Part shown: positions 38,729 through 46,736 of the stretch, piece after piece
How the letters are laid out: every line of letters starts with the position of its first letter
How positions within the stretch are numbered: position 1 is the stretch's first letter
NCBI GenBank assembly: GCA_015075105.1
Contig: JABTUZ010000002.1
Location: forward strand, 910,313-974,312
Direction: 5' to 3'
DNA from: Leptospiraceae bacterium
Lineage (GTDB): Bacteria; Spirochaetota; Leptospiria; Leptospirales; Leptospiraceae
Length of the DNA: 64,000 nucleotides
Position numbers and translations under genes: made by a program
The notes under the pieces: generated by a model
What the model was told of the DNA's origin: nothing
The model's database searches: none
What the model saw: only the letters and a program-made list of their open reading frames with translations

Positions 38729-40638
38729 TGTTTGCGTTTTAAAGTGAGAAGTGTAATGTCGTCGTTCTGTTCTGCACCACTCGTAAATACTTTTATATCC
38801 TTGTAGATATTCGCAAGCATTTCTTGAGGGTCCAAAGATACATTCCTTAAAAATGATTGAATCAGATTAGCTTCTTCAAATTGAAGTCCTTCTGTGTTGG
38901 TTGCTTCGGTAACTCCATCAGTGAAAGTGAGCATAACGTCCCCTTCATTCATTTCGATAACTCCAGTATTGAAAAACTTGGAAATATCCGGTTGAATTCC
39001 GAGTATAATCCCATTTGTAGGGATGGACTCAATCTTTTTTGATTTTTCTCTGTAAACCAAAATATCTCCGTGTCCTGCTCCACTGAAATGAAAGGTGTCT
39101 GACTGACTGTCCCATCTGATAACTGTAATCGACATAAATCGTGGGATTGCAGAATTTTTATAATTGTGGTAGATATATGTGTTTACATCGGAGGCTATGT
39201 CCCAGGTAGAAAACTTTTTTCTTACCAATGAATGAATAATTGTTCTGACAGTTGCCATTACAAGGCCTGCCGGAATTCCTTTCCCGGAAACATCACCTAT
39301 GCACAAAAGAGTGTCGTTGTCATTTGGAGAAACTATTATATCAAAGTAGTCTCCTCCTATTCCCCGTGCAGGGATCATTAGCCCTCCAAACTCGTAGCGA
39401 GGATGAACCGGCATTGATTTTGGGAGAAGGGCAAATTGGATTTCTCTTGCGATCTCAATTTCTTTTTCAACCCTTTCTTGCCTTGTCATTTTTTGGTAAA
39501 GCATAGCATTTTCGATTGTGATTTGGGCTTGGGCAGAATAGGCGGTAAGAACTTCTACATCGTCTCTATTGAATCTTTTTTTTGAAGACCTGCCAATTGC
39601 AAAAACATATTCATTTCCATCACCTCGAAACAGGGGCAGGATCAAGATTTCCATTCCGGAAAATCCTAATTTTGTCAATACTTTGAATTTATCCGGTTCA
39701 AGAATATTCGGTTCTCTGAATTCTAAAATTTCATCGTACCCTTCCTTGTCCTCTATTTCTGATTTTTCGACTGTCAGATCAATGGTATCTTTGGTTCTAA
39801 GTAATTTATAAACGTTAGTAGATAGAGTGAGTTTATCGAACTCGATTAAAGCGTTTACGCTTGTGTCCGCAAAGCCGGAAATTGTGAGAAGAATCATTTT
39901 TATCATTTCGTTACGATTATCAAAATACAACCTACTTAAAGTTAGAGCAGCTGTGTGTAAGTTCTGAAAATTTCTAGATTGCTTTTTTGTTTTTTCGTAA
40001 AGAAGGGTATTTCTAAGCGAGGTAGCAAATTGTCCGGCGATTAGCTCGATTACTTTTTTATCTCTTTCTACTTCGCTATCTTCGTAATCCATGTAGTCAA
40101 TCATAATGACTCCAAGTGGAGTGTGTTTATAAATGATTGGAATTAGAAGTTGTGCATGGATTTGTGTTTTTTTTTGATAGAATCGTAGAAGTTTATTTTT
40201 TGTATTGAGCAAATCGTAGAAGATAACTTTATTTCCCATGAGGCTTTCTACAACTTCTCCACCAATTTTGAGATTGTATTTTATTTCAAAGGAGTCTAAA
40301 AAAGGAAAATTTTCTCGGCTCCTGTGGAGATATTTTGCCATTTTTAAAACTCCGGTATCTTCGTCTAAAAATAGTATCCCAAGGTTTTCTTTATTCAGCT
40401 TTGTACTGATAGCCGATGTAACTTTCGTAAGAAGGTCATCCAAATCGAGGGCAGAATTGAAAAGAGTAATAAATTCAAAGATTAAATCCGAGCTACCTGT
40501 GTATTGATCGAGTCTTGCAAATCTGGGAGATTGGCGTTTTTCTAAAATCCATTCTTTCCCGCAGGTTTCGCAATTGAATCTTCCCCGAATTGTTTGTCCG
40601 TGGGGAACTTTTTTTCCTCCACAAAGTGAACATTCCAT
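38725..40638 (-). CDS. SpoIIE/RsbU-type PP2C phosphatase with GAF domains
   Basis: 637 residues. An N-terminal zinc ribbon (CSLCGGKKVPHG..NCETCGKEW, residues 3-30) is followed by two GAF-type regions (about 45-220 and 225-385) and a PP2C phosphatase. The phosphatase shows EREIQFALLPKSMP-type entry, GGDYFDIIVS, and CIGDVSGKGIPAGLVMAT with metal-binding Asp residues, then FTDGVTEATN. It would dephosphorylate an anti-sigma antagonist in response to a signal sensed by GAF. No anti-sigma gene is adjacent. It begins the operon containing tilS, engB, birA and coaX. Confidence 0.88.
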   Translation of the reverse strand: MECSLCGGKKVPHGQTIRGRFNCETCGKEWILEKRQSPRFARLDQYTGSSDLIFEFITLFNSALDLDDLLTKVTSAISTKLNKENLGILFLDEDTGVLKMAKYLHRSRENFPFLDSFEIKYNLKIGGEVVESLMGNKVIFYDLLNTKNKLLRFYQKKTQIHAQLLIPIIYKHTPLGVIMIDYMDYEDSEVERDKKVIELIAGQFATSLRNTLLYEKTKKQSRNFQNLHTAALTLSRLYFDNRNEMIKMILLTISGFADTSVNALIEFDKLTLSTNVYKLLRTKDTIDLTVEKSEIEDKEGYDEILEFREPNILEPDKFKVLTKLGFSGMEILILPLFRGDGNEYVFAIGRSSKKRFNRDDVEVLTAYSAQAQITIENAMLYQKMTRQERVEKEIEIAREIQFALLPKSMPVHPRYEFGGLMIPARGIGGDYFDIIVSPNDNDTLLCIGDVSGKGIPAGLVMATVRTIIHSLVRKKFSTWDIASDVNTYIYHNYKNSAIPRFMSITVIRWDSQSDTFHFSGAGHGDILVYREKSKKIESIPTNGIILGIQPDISKFFNTGVIEMNEGDVMLTFTDGVTEATNTEGLQFEEANLIQSFLRNVSLDPQEMLANIYKDIKVFTSGAEQNDDITLLTLKRKQ

Positions 40639-40906
40639 TTTAGTTCCCTTAAATGAGATAAAAGCAATAAATTTTAGTATAAATTTTCGAAAGATTGAAA
40701 AATGAATTTTCTTCTTGAAAATAAGTCAAAATAATTTTTCAGTAAGCTCAAATGAAAACTATTAACGATTTTTGCAAGCATATTCTTTTTTCCGAAAAAT
40801 TAGAAGAAAAATTAATTTCACCTCCTCTTTGATATTTGACGAAATAGACAAGTATTCAATTACCTGAAAAGCCGGCACGATCTAAAAAAAAATATCCTTT
40901 TCCGAA

Positions 40907-41611
40907 GTGAAAACAAAAATTCCACGTTTGGAGCATTTGAATAGTGTCGAAAATAGAGCGATTTCTTTTCATCATTTTGCTAACCACGAGCTTATGGCGA
41001 TAGAGCTTTTTGCTTTGGCATTATTAAAATTTCAAGACGCTCCAAAAAAGGTGCGAAAGAGTTTGTTTAGAAGTCTCAAAGACGAGCAATTGCACTTTAC
41101 ATTGTACTTAAACAGAATGAGAGAAATGGGAATGGATTTTGGAGATAGGCCACTGAATTCTGTTTTTTGGAAGCAAGCTCCCAAAATTGATTCTGTAGAA
41201 AAATTTGCAGCGATAGTTGCGATTAGTTTTGAAGGAGCTAATTTAGATTTTGCAATACTTTATAAAAATATTTTTTTGCATTTTGATGATAGGCTTTGTG
41301 CAGATATTATGGAAAAGATTTATAGAGACGAGGTGAGCCATGTAAAAAGAGGGTTGTACATTCTTAGGAATTCAGAAAAATTTTCCGAAAACGATTGGGA
41401 TACTTATACCTCACTTTTGGATGAAAAATTTACTCCCCGAAGAGCAAAAGGCTATTGCTATTTTCCGGATTCAAGAAGACAAGTCGGATTGGATGAGATT
41501 TTTATTGAGAACCTTGGAAAGTATTCAGATGAATTTTCAAAAAGAAAACCCCAAGCACTCGCTACGGGAATATTGAATGAGAAAAATCTTCAGACTCAAT
41601 TCGTACTTTGA
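40907..41611 (+). CDS. DUF455 ferritin-like protein, probable di-iron enzyme
   Basis: 234 residues. Ligands of a di-iron four-helix bundle line up: Glu33 (ELMAIELFALALL), Glu60 and His63 (LKDEQLHFTLY), Glu109 (SFEGANLDFAI), Glu142 and His145 (YRDEVSHVKRG). This E, ExxH, E, ExxH set is that of ferritin-like oxygenases, and the family is known to me as DUF455 (related to MiaE-type tRNA hydroxylases). The start is GTG. It overlaps the ATP-grasp gene by 35 nt, so the two are coexpressed. The substrate is unknown. Confidence 0.75.
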   Translation: MKTKIPRLEHLNSVENRAISFHHFANHELMAIELFALALLKFQDAPKKVRKSLFRSLKDEQLHFTLYLNRMREMGMDFGDRPLNSVFWKQAPKIDSVEKFAAIVAISFEGANLDFAILYKNIFLHFDDRLCADIMEKIYRDEVSHVKRGLYILRNSEKFSENDWDTYTSLLDEKFTPRRAKGYCYFPDSRRQVGLDEIFIENLGKYSDEFSKRKPQALATGILNEKNLQTQFVL

Positions 41612-42734
41612 AGAAGAACTGAAATTTTATCCTGAACCAGTTGTATTGAATAAGAATACAATACAAAGAAATTCTTTATTAGAGAAGCTCTTTTTTTTGG
41701 TAGCAGATAAAAATGATTTTGTTCTAACCACAAATTGCCTGAACCCGAAAATGTTTGAGTATTGGAATGAGAAGGGTATTGAGTTTGCAGAGGAGTTTTG
41801 CCGAAAATTTTCGGATGAAAAGTTAGAATTCATCGAATGGGGCAAGACTTCTGATTTTGTAAATTCTGAAATTTTGTACAATCCGATAAAAATTGGCGAC
41901 TCGAAACAAATCAATTCTAAAATCTTTCAAGGAAATATTAAGATTCGTTTAGAGATTTCTCCTCTTGAAATATTCATCGTGAAAGATTTTCAAAGTATTC
42001 AAAAAATTTTAGCTGATAGAAGTGCGACTTATATTTTAAAACCAGAGTTTAATTTTTCAGGAAAAGACACAAAAATCCTAAGAAATAAAAATGATGTAAA
42101 GTCTTTGGAAAAAATATTTTCAAACAGTGATGAGAAAAAATACGTTTTAGAAGAGTTGGCAGAAAATAGAATCCGAGATTTTAGCGGTATATTTTCTTGC
42201 AGTCATGGAATGGTTAAAAATCTTGCGATAACGGAAATGATCATTTCAAAAACAAGGGCTTACATTGGTTCAATAATTGAATTAGAGAAAGAATATTCTT
42301 TTTTTAATGCGTTGTGCGAAACTGTTCAAGATTTTGTAAATACCCTTCCTGTAAAATACGAAGGCTCTTTATCTGCCGATGGGTTTGAATTTATCAGAGA
42401 CGGTGAAAGAGATTTTCAGTTGGTGAGTGAAATCAATTTCAGGTATTCAATGGGGAGAGTCTTATACGATCTTATTCAAAAATATCCGTCGGGATATAAA
42501 GTTTTTGGTCTTCATTTTTTTCGTATAGTGGACAAAAGTATCTCAGAAAAAGTTTTGCTTTCTTTGTTTTCAAAATTGGAGAAAGATTTTCAATCTTTTA
42601 TTCTTGCGGTTACCCCATTTCAAAATATAGATGGGAACATCGCAAATTTACTTGGTTTACACATTGCCTCAAATTCAAGAAAGGATTTGGATTTGATTTT
42701 AGAAAGTTTAAAGAAATATTTCAAAGAATGTTGA
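41577..42734 (+). CDS. ATP-grasp family protein
   Basis: 385 residues. The ATP-grasp core appears in TYILKPEFNFSGKDTKIL (the K-P..G-x-G nucleotide loop) and ends with the metal-binding ESNFRYS-like segment VSEINFRYSMGRVLYDL. Such enzymes join a carboxylate to an amine or thiol with ATP. It lies in an overlapping pair with a di-iron DUF455 protein, suggesting a two-step modification. The 3' end overlaps the minus-strand ACT gene by 115 nt. ATG 41577 lies inside the upstream gene; no closer start is evident. Confidence 0.7.
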   Translation: MRKIFRLNSYFEEELKFYPEPVVLNKNTIQRNSLLEKLFFLVADKNDFVLTTNCLNPKMFEYWNEKGIEFAEEFCRKFSDEKLEFIEWGKTSDFVNSEILYNPIKIGDSKQINSKIFQGNIKIRLEISPLEIFIVKDFQSIQKILADRSATYILKPEFNFSGKDTKILRNKNDVKSLEKIFSNSDEKKYVLEELAENRIRDFSGIFSCSHGMVKNLAITEMIISKTRAYIGSIIELEKEYSFFNALCETVQDFVNTLPVKYEGSLSADGFEFIRDGERDFQLVSEINFRYSMGRVLYDLIQKYPSGYKVFGLHFFRIVDKSISEKVLLSLFSKLEKDFQSFILAVTPFQNIDGNIANLLGLHIASNSRKDLDLILESLKKYFKEC

Positions 42735-43420
42735 GAATTTCTTGGTTTAGTTTTTCTGAATTCAGAAATTTCATTTTCCGTAAATAATTTTTGCAAATTT
42801 AAGCGTATTCTCTCTATTGATTCTGCATCCATAGTCTGTTCATTTATATTTTGAACAAAAAATATATCTTTGACAGTGCCTTCTTTGGATGTTTCCGCGG
42901 TCGCTTCAATTATGTTCCAATCTTGCGAAAATAAAATCGAGGATATCCTATAAATGGCATACCTGCAAAAAGTCGTTTTTTGAAAAAGCAATTGTTCAAA
43001 AAGCCAATAAAAGCGCCATTTTCTAGCGTTGTAAAAAGCCCTGAAAGGGGTTTTTGCAGTAGCGTCATAAATGGCATACCTGCAAAAAGTCGTTTTTTGA
43101 AAAAGCAATTGTTCAAAAAGCCAATAAAAGCGCCATTTTCTAACATGTTGTAAAAGCCCTGAAAGGGTTTTTGCAGTAGCGTCATAAATGGCATACCTGC
43201 AAAAAGTCGTTTTTTGAAAAAGCAATTGTTCAAAAAGCCAATAAAAGCGCCATTTTCTAGCGTTGTAAAAAGCCCTGAAAGGGGTTTTTGCAGTAGCGTC
43301 ATAAATAATCCCTATAGCATTGAATGGAATTATAAAAGTTAGTAAATACCCCAAACCTTTTGGAGTAGAATGAATTACAATTTCTCTATTTTTGATATTA
43401 TTATTTAAAGGAGTATTCAT
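42620..43420 (-). CDS. ACT-domain protein interrupted in frame by three tandem palindromic elements
   Basis: 266 residues if read through. Residues 12-40 (REIVIHSTPKGLGYLLTFII) and the part after 156 (DWNIIEATAETSKEGTVKDI, FFVQNINEQTMD, ERIRLNLQKLF) together resemble one GlnD-like ACT domain. Between them, residues 40-156 are encoded by three tandem copies of the 117-bp repeat (IYDATAKT..FCRYA each time), with no stop. The ends of the insertion are ATCCTATA / ATCCCTATA, a possible target duplication. Whether the product folds or works is unknown. The C-terminus overlaps the ATP-grasp gene. Confidence 0.55.
   Translation of the reverse strand: MNTPLNNNIKNREIVIHSTPKGLGYLLTFIIPFNAIGIIYDATAKTPFRAFYNARKWRFYWLFEQLLFQKTTFCRYAIYDATAKTLSGLLQHVRKWRFYWLFEQLLFQKTTFCRYAIYDATAKTPFRAFYNARKWRFYWLFEQLLFQKTTFCRYAIYRISSILFSQDWNIIEATAETSKEGTVKDIFFVQNINEQTMDAESIERIRLNLQKLFTENEISEFRKTKPRNSQHSLKYFFKLSKIKSKSFLEFEAMCKPSKFAMFPSIF
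42954..43302 (+). repeat. Three tandem copies of the 115-bp palindromic element (period 117 bp)
   Basis: B1 42954-43068, B2 43071-43185 and B3 43188-43302 are nearly identical. B1 and B3 match completely by eye; B2 differs near its second hairpin (CTAACATGTTG in place of CTAGCGTTG, one A and one G lost) and keeps the same length. The terminal arms CTGCAAAAA (42963-42971) and TTTTTGCAG (43051-43059) are perfect inverted repeats. Confidence 0.95.
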
Positions 43421-43528
43421 ATCTTTATATCCATGCTAAACTTTTAATAAGAATTGCAAATATAAAATGTATTGCAATTATTGTACCAATATTTATTCTT
43501 TCTGAAAAGTCTAATTAAAAGAATTTTA

Positions 43529-44158
43529 ATGAATAGAATAGAATATGTACTACATCCTTGGCACGGTCTTTCTTTCGGGAAAGGCTCGCCCGATATACTT
43601 GATGTGTTTATAGAGATTACTCCCGCGGATACTGTGAAGTACGAGATAGATAAGGCTTCGGGTTATATTCGTCTTGACAGACCTCAAAAGTATTCCAATA
43701 GAACTCCCTGTCTTTATGGTTTTATACCTCAGACTTATTGTGGAGATAAAATTGCAAATCTTTGTATGTCGAGAACCGGGAAAAAAGGTATTCGGGGAGA
43801 CGGGGATCCCCTTGATATTTGCGTTTTGACTTCTTCACCTATTACTCAAGGGAATATAATTCTATCCGTGATTCCTATTGGTGGATTTAGGATGATTGAT
43901 AAAAAAGAAGCAGACGATAAGATTATCGCTGTTTTAAAAGACGATGATATTTTTGGGAGTATGAAAAATATTTCTGATTGTCCTAAGGCTTTGGTAGATA
44001 AATTAAAGCACTATTTTTTAACTTATAAATTGAGCCCTGAAGACGAAAAAAAAGAGCCTATAGTCGAGATAGCAGAAATTTATGAACAAAGAGAAGCAAA
44101 AGAAGTTATAGTAACCTCTATGGATGACTATACTGAAAAATTTGTCAAGAATCGGTAG
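43529..44158 (+). CDS. ppa: Inorganic pyrophosphatase
   Basis: 209 residues from ATG 43529; a longer frame from 43472 adds 19 residues not typical of the family. Family I signatures are visible: YEIDKASGYIRLDR, YGFIPQTYCGD and the metal site GDGDPLDICVL. Length and the FIPQTYCGD form fit a somewhat extended bacterial pyrophosphatase. It drives biosynthesis by removing PPi. It precedes the czc operon by 11 nt and may be cotranscribed with it. Confidence 0.92.
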   Translation: MNRIEYVLHPWHGLSFGKGSPDILDVFIEITPADTVKYEIDKASGYIRLDRPQKYSNRTPCLYGFIPQTYCGDKIANLCMSRTGKKGIRGDGDPLDICVLTSSPITQGNIILSVIPIGGFRMIDKKEADDKIIAVLKDDDIFGSMKNISDCPKALVDKLKHYFLTYKLSPEDEKKEPIVEIAEIYEQREAKEVIVTSMDDYTEKFVKNR

Positions 44159-44169
44159 AAGTTTTGTTA

Positions 44170-45561
44170 GTGAATTTGATTTTAAAAAATAAGTTAAAAC
44201 TAATCCAAATATTTTTTTGTTTCGGAATTTTCTTTTTGATTTCAGTTTCAGAAATCTATTCTACAAAATCTGAAGATTCTGAAGATTTAGAAACGGAATC
44301 AGAAAATCTTAACCTTCCCGATATTGAGTCTTACATTTCTAAATGGAATTTGGAAGAGTTGGAAGAGTATTCTGTATCCAACAATCCTTTGTATCTTGCC
44401 GAAAAACAAAATATCAATTCTGCAAGAGGTGACTTGATCACTGCAAGTTTGTATAGAAATCCTATGTTGACTTTTCAAGAGCAGTTTATAAGTACGGGGA
44501 ATTCTAACTCGCCGAATATTTTTGGCTACACCCAAACAGGTGGACCTAATGAAACTACGTTTGGTTTTTTACAGGATTTGGATATAAACGGAATCACTTC
44601 TCAAAGAACAAAAGTTTCAAGGCAGAATTTTCAAAGTCAAATTGCACAGTTTTCAGATTTTGATAGATTGTTTCGTTTGAGGTTAAGGCAAAACTATTGG
44701 TCGTATTTGTATGTCACCGAGCTTGTAAACTTTCAGAAAGAGTTTTACGAAAACTATAACGATCTTTTGGAGTTGAATAAATTTCGTTCCGAGAAAGGAG
44801 ATATTTCTCCTTTAGAATACGACAGGCTTGTTTTAGAAAGAGTAAGAATCGAAAAGGATTACAGAGATGCAGAAATTTTACGAGCACAAATAGCCAAGAC
44901 TCTTAGAGTTTTAATCGGAACTTATCCTACAGGAAAAGTACTAAAGTTGAAAGGGAGTCTGTCTTTTTACTCTACCAATGAATTGGGCTTGAACATGAAT
45001 GATTACAACATAGAAGACAGACCTGATCTTGTTGCACTAAAATCGAAACTAATTCAAAATAATTTAAACATAGAGTTGAAAAAAAGAGAAAGTAAGTCGT
45101 ACTTAAATATTGGTGGAGAGGTGAGGCAGAAGGGGCCTGAGAGTTTCCTTGGAGTATTTGCGACTATACCGCTTAGAATTTTCGACAGAGGACAAGGAGA
45201 GATTTTAAAAGCTGAAGAGTTGTATAAAAAAACTTCTCTTGAGGTAGAGGCAAAGAGGCGAGAAATTGTAGCTGAGGTCAGAGCGGCAAAAAGAGAATTA
45301 AGATCAAGGGAAGAGCTTTTACTTCAATATAGAAAGATTCATTTAATCGAAAAAAATAAAGACATACAAGAAAAGTCCAGACTTGCATATATACGAGGTG
45401 CATCGAATTTAGTAACATTTTTAGAAGCAGAAAGAAATTTCCTAAATGTTTTAAAAAATAATTTTGAGCTAATTTATTTGTATTATCTTTCTATCGAGAA
45501 ATTTAGAGCTTCTATCGGTAAATTAGGAAATCATCTATTAGGTTACGAGGGAAAAAATTGA
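44170..45561 (+). CDS. TolC/CzcC-like outer-membrane efflux protein
   Basis: About 463 residues. A signal sequence (LIQIFFCFGIFFLISVSEIYS) is followed by the two TolC-type repeats: long helical hairpins and beta segments (NPLYLAEKQNINSARGDLITASLYRNPMLTFQEQF; LRQNYWSYLYVTELVNFQKEFYENYNDL; IRGASNLVTFLEAERNFLNV). This is the outer-membrane channel of a tripartite efflux pump. GTG 44170 is preferred to TTG 44164 because AGAAG lies 8 nt before it. It is coupled to the adaptor gene. Confidence 0.85.
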   Translation: MNLILKNKLKLIQIFFCFGIFFLISVSEIYSTKSEDSEDLETESENLNLPDIESYISKWNLEELEEYSVSNNPLYLAEKQNINSARGDLITASLYRNPMLTFQEQFISTGNSNSPNIFGYTQTGGPNETTFGFLQDLDINGITSQRTKVSRQNFQSQIAQFSDFDRLFRLRLRQNYWSYLYVTELVNFQKEFYENYNDLLELNKFRSEKGDISPLEYDRLVLERVRIEKDYRDAEILRAQIAKTLRVLIGTYPTGKVLKLKGSLSFYSTNELGLNMNDYNIEDRPDLVALKSKLIQNNLNIELKKRESKSYLNIGGEVRQKGPESFLGVFATIPLRIFDRGQGEILKAEELYKKTSLEVEAKRREIVAEVRAAKRELRSREELLLQYRKIHLIEKNKDIQEKSRLAYIRGASNLVTFLEAERNFLNVLKNNFELIYLYYLSIEKFRASIGKLGNHLLGYEGKN

Positions 45562-46736
45562 ATCTAAAAAAAATTTTTCACTGGAAGGGTATTTTAATTT
45601 TTTTTCTATCTGTTGGAGCAATGTATTTTCTTTATGCTAAATTTAAAGGGAAAAAAAAATTAGACTTATCTCTAAATACTGAGTCCTCTCAAAAAATAAT
45701 TTTGCCTCAAGATGTATTAAAAAAATTCCCACTGAGTTATGTTAGAATTAAAGAAAGAGGAATCTATGAAGAAATTATTCTTCCGGGGGTAGTCTCTTAT
45801 GACTTAGAGAATATGGCAAAGGTAGGGTCAAGGGTTTCAGGTAGGGTTGACGAGGTTTATGTAAAAGAAGGTGACTATGTTACTAAGGGTAGCTCTCTTG
45901 CAAGTATTTCATCGGTGGAGCTTAGTCGTGTAGAAGCCAATTTTCTAAAAGCTAAAGCAAGGTTAGATGCAGTTAAGCTACAGGCAGAAAGAGCCAAAGA
46001 ATTATTCGAGAAGAAAATTATTTCTGCAAAAGAATATGAGCTTGCTATGATGGAATACAAAACAGTCAAAACTGAATTGGACACCAATCAATTGGCTTTA
46101 GAAACTTTTGGTCTGTCTAAAAAAGAAATTCAAGAACTTGAAGCCGGAAAATTTTTCTCTAGGAATCTGATGCTAAGAAGCCCTATTAAAGGAACTGTAA
46201 CAGATAGGAAAGCGATTTTGGGTCAGTCTGTTTCTATTAAAGAAAATTTATTCACAGTAGCAAATCTAACCAAACTCTGGATACTTTTAGATGTTTATGA
46301 AAAGGATTTGCATTCAGTAAGAATAGGTGCAGAGGCATTTGTACATGCGCTCGGGAATAGAGACGAAGAGTTTAAAGCAAGAGTTGCTTATGTTGGAGAT
46401 GTTATAGATTCTGCAAAGAAGACCGCTGAAATTCGGCTCGAGGTCAGTAACAAAGAAAATCGTTTGAGACCCGGTCAATCTGTAAGTGCAAAAGTGCAAG
46501 GGCTAATTTCAGAAAGTAAGTCGAGGAAGATTTTAGTCGTTCCCGCATCTGCTCTTCATAAAATAGAAAATAAACCAATACTATTTATTGCTAATATGGA
46601 TGGCTCTTTTGAAGCAAGGGAAGTCGTGGCGGGTGACTTCATTGACGGAGATGTAGAGATTAAATCCGGAGTATCAGTGGATGCAAATATTGTAAACGAA
46701 GGCTCATTTCTTTTAAAAAGTGAATACCTGAAATAA
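45558..46736 (+). CDS. RND efflux periplasmic adaptor (CzcB-like)
   Basis: 392 residues. One N-terminal membrane segment, then a lipoyl-like half ([29 protein letters not shown]), a coiled-coil hairpin (residues about 130-195) and the closing half ([23 protein letters not shown]) with beta-barrel and C-terminal domains. This is the HlyD/MFP membrane-fusion family that links the RND pump to the TolC channel. The TTG start overlaps the czcC stop (TTGA); its stop overlaps the RND gene by one base (TAATG). Confidence 0.88.
   Translation: MNLKKIFHWKGILIFFLSVGAMYFLYAKFKGKKKLDLSLNTESSQKIILPQDVLKKFPLSYVRIKERGIYEEIILPGVVSYDLENMAKVGSRVSGRVDEVYVKEGDYVTKGSSLASISSVELSRVEANFLKAKARLDAVKLQAERAKELFEKKIISAKEYELAMMEYKTVKTELDTNQLALETFGLSKKEIQELEAGKFFSRNLMLRSPIKGTVTDRKAILGQSVSIKENLFTVANLTKLWILLDVYEKDLHSVRIGAEAFVHALGNRDEEFKARVAYVGDVIDSAKKTAEIRLEVSNKENRLRPGQSVSAKVQGLISESKSRKILVVPASALHKIENKPILFIANMDGSFEAREVVAGDFIDGDVEIKSGVSVDANIVNEGSFLLKSEYLK

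Noticed and set aside
42910-43302. Minus-strand 130-aa frame with three repeated 39-residue units (MTLLQKPLSG..FFKKRLFAGMPF)
   Set aside because: It is another frame of the tandem element; a 117-bp period keeps any open unit frame open. It has no independent support as a gene.
42954-43302. CRISPR-like array
   Set aside because: The units are 117 bp and contiguous except for two bases, with no unique spacers and no cas genes.
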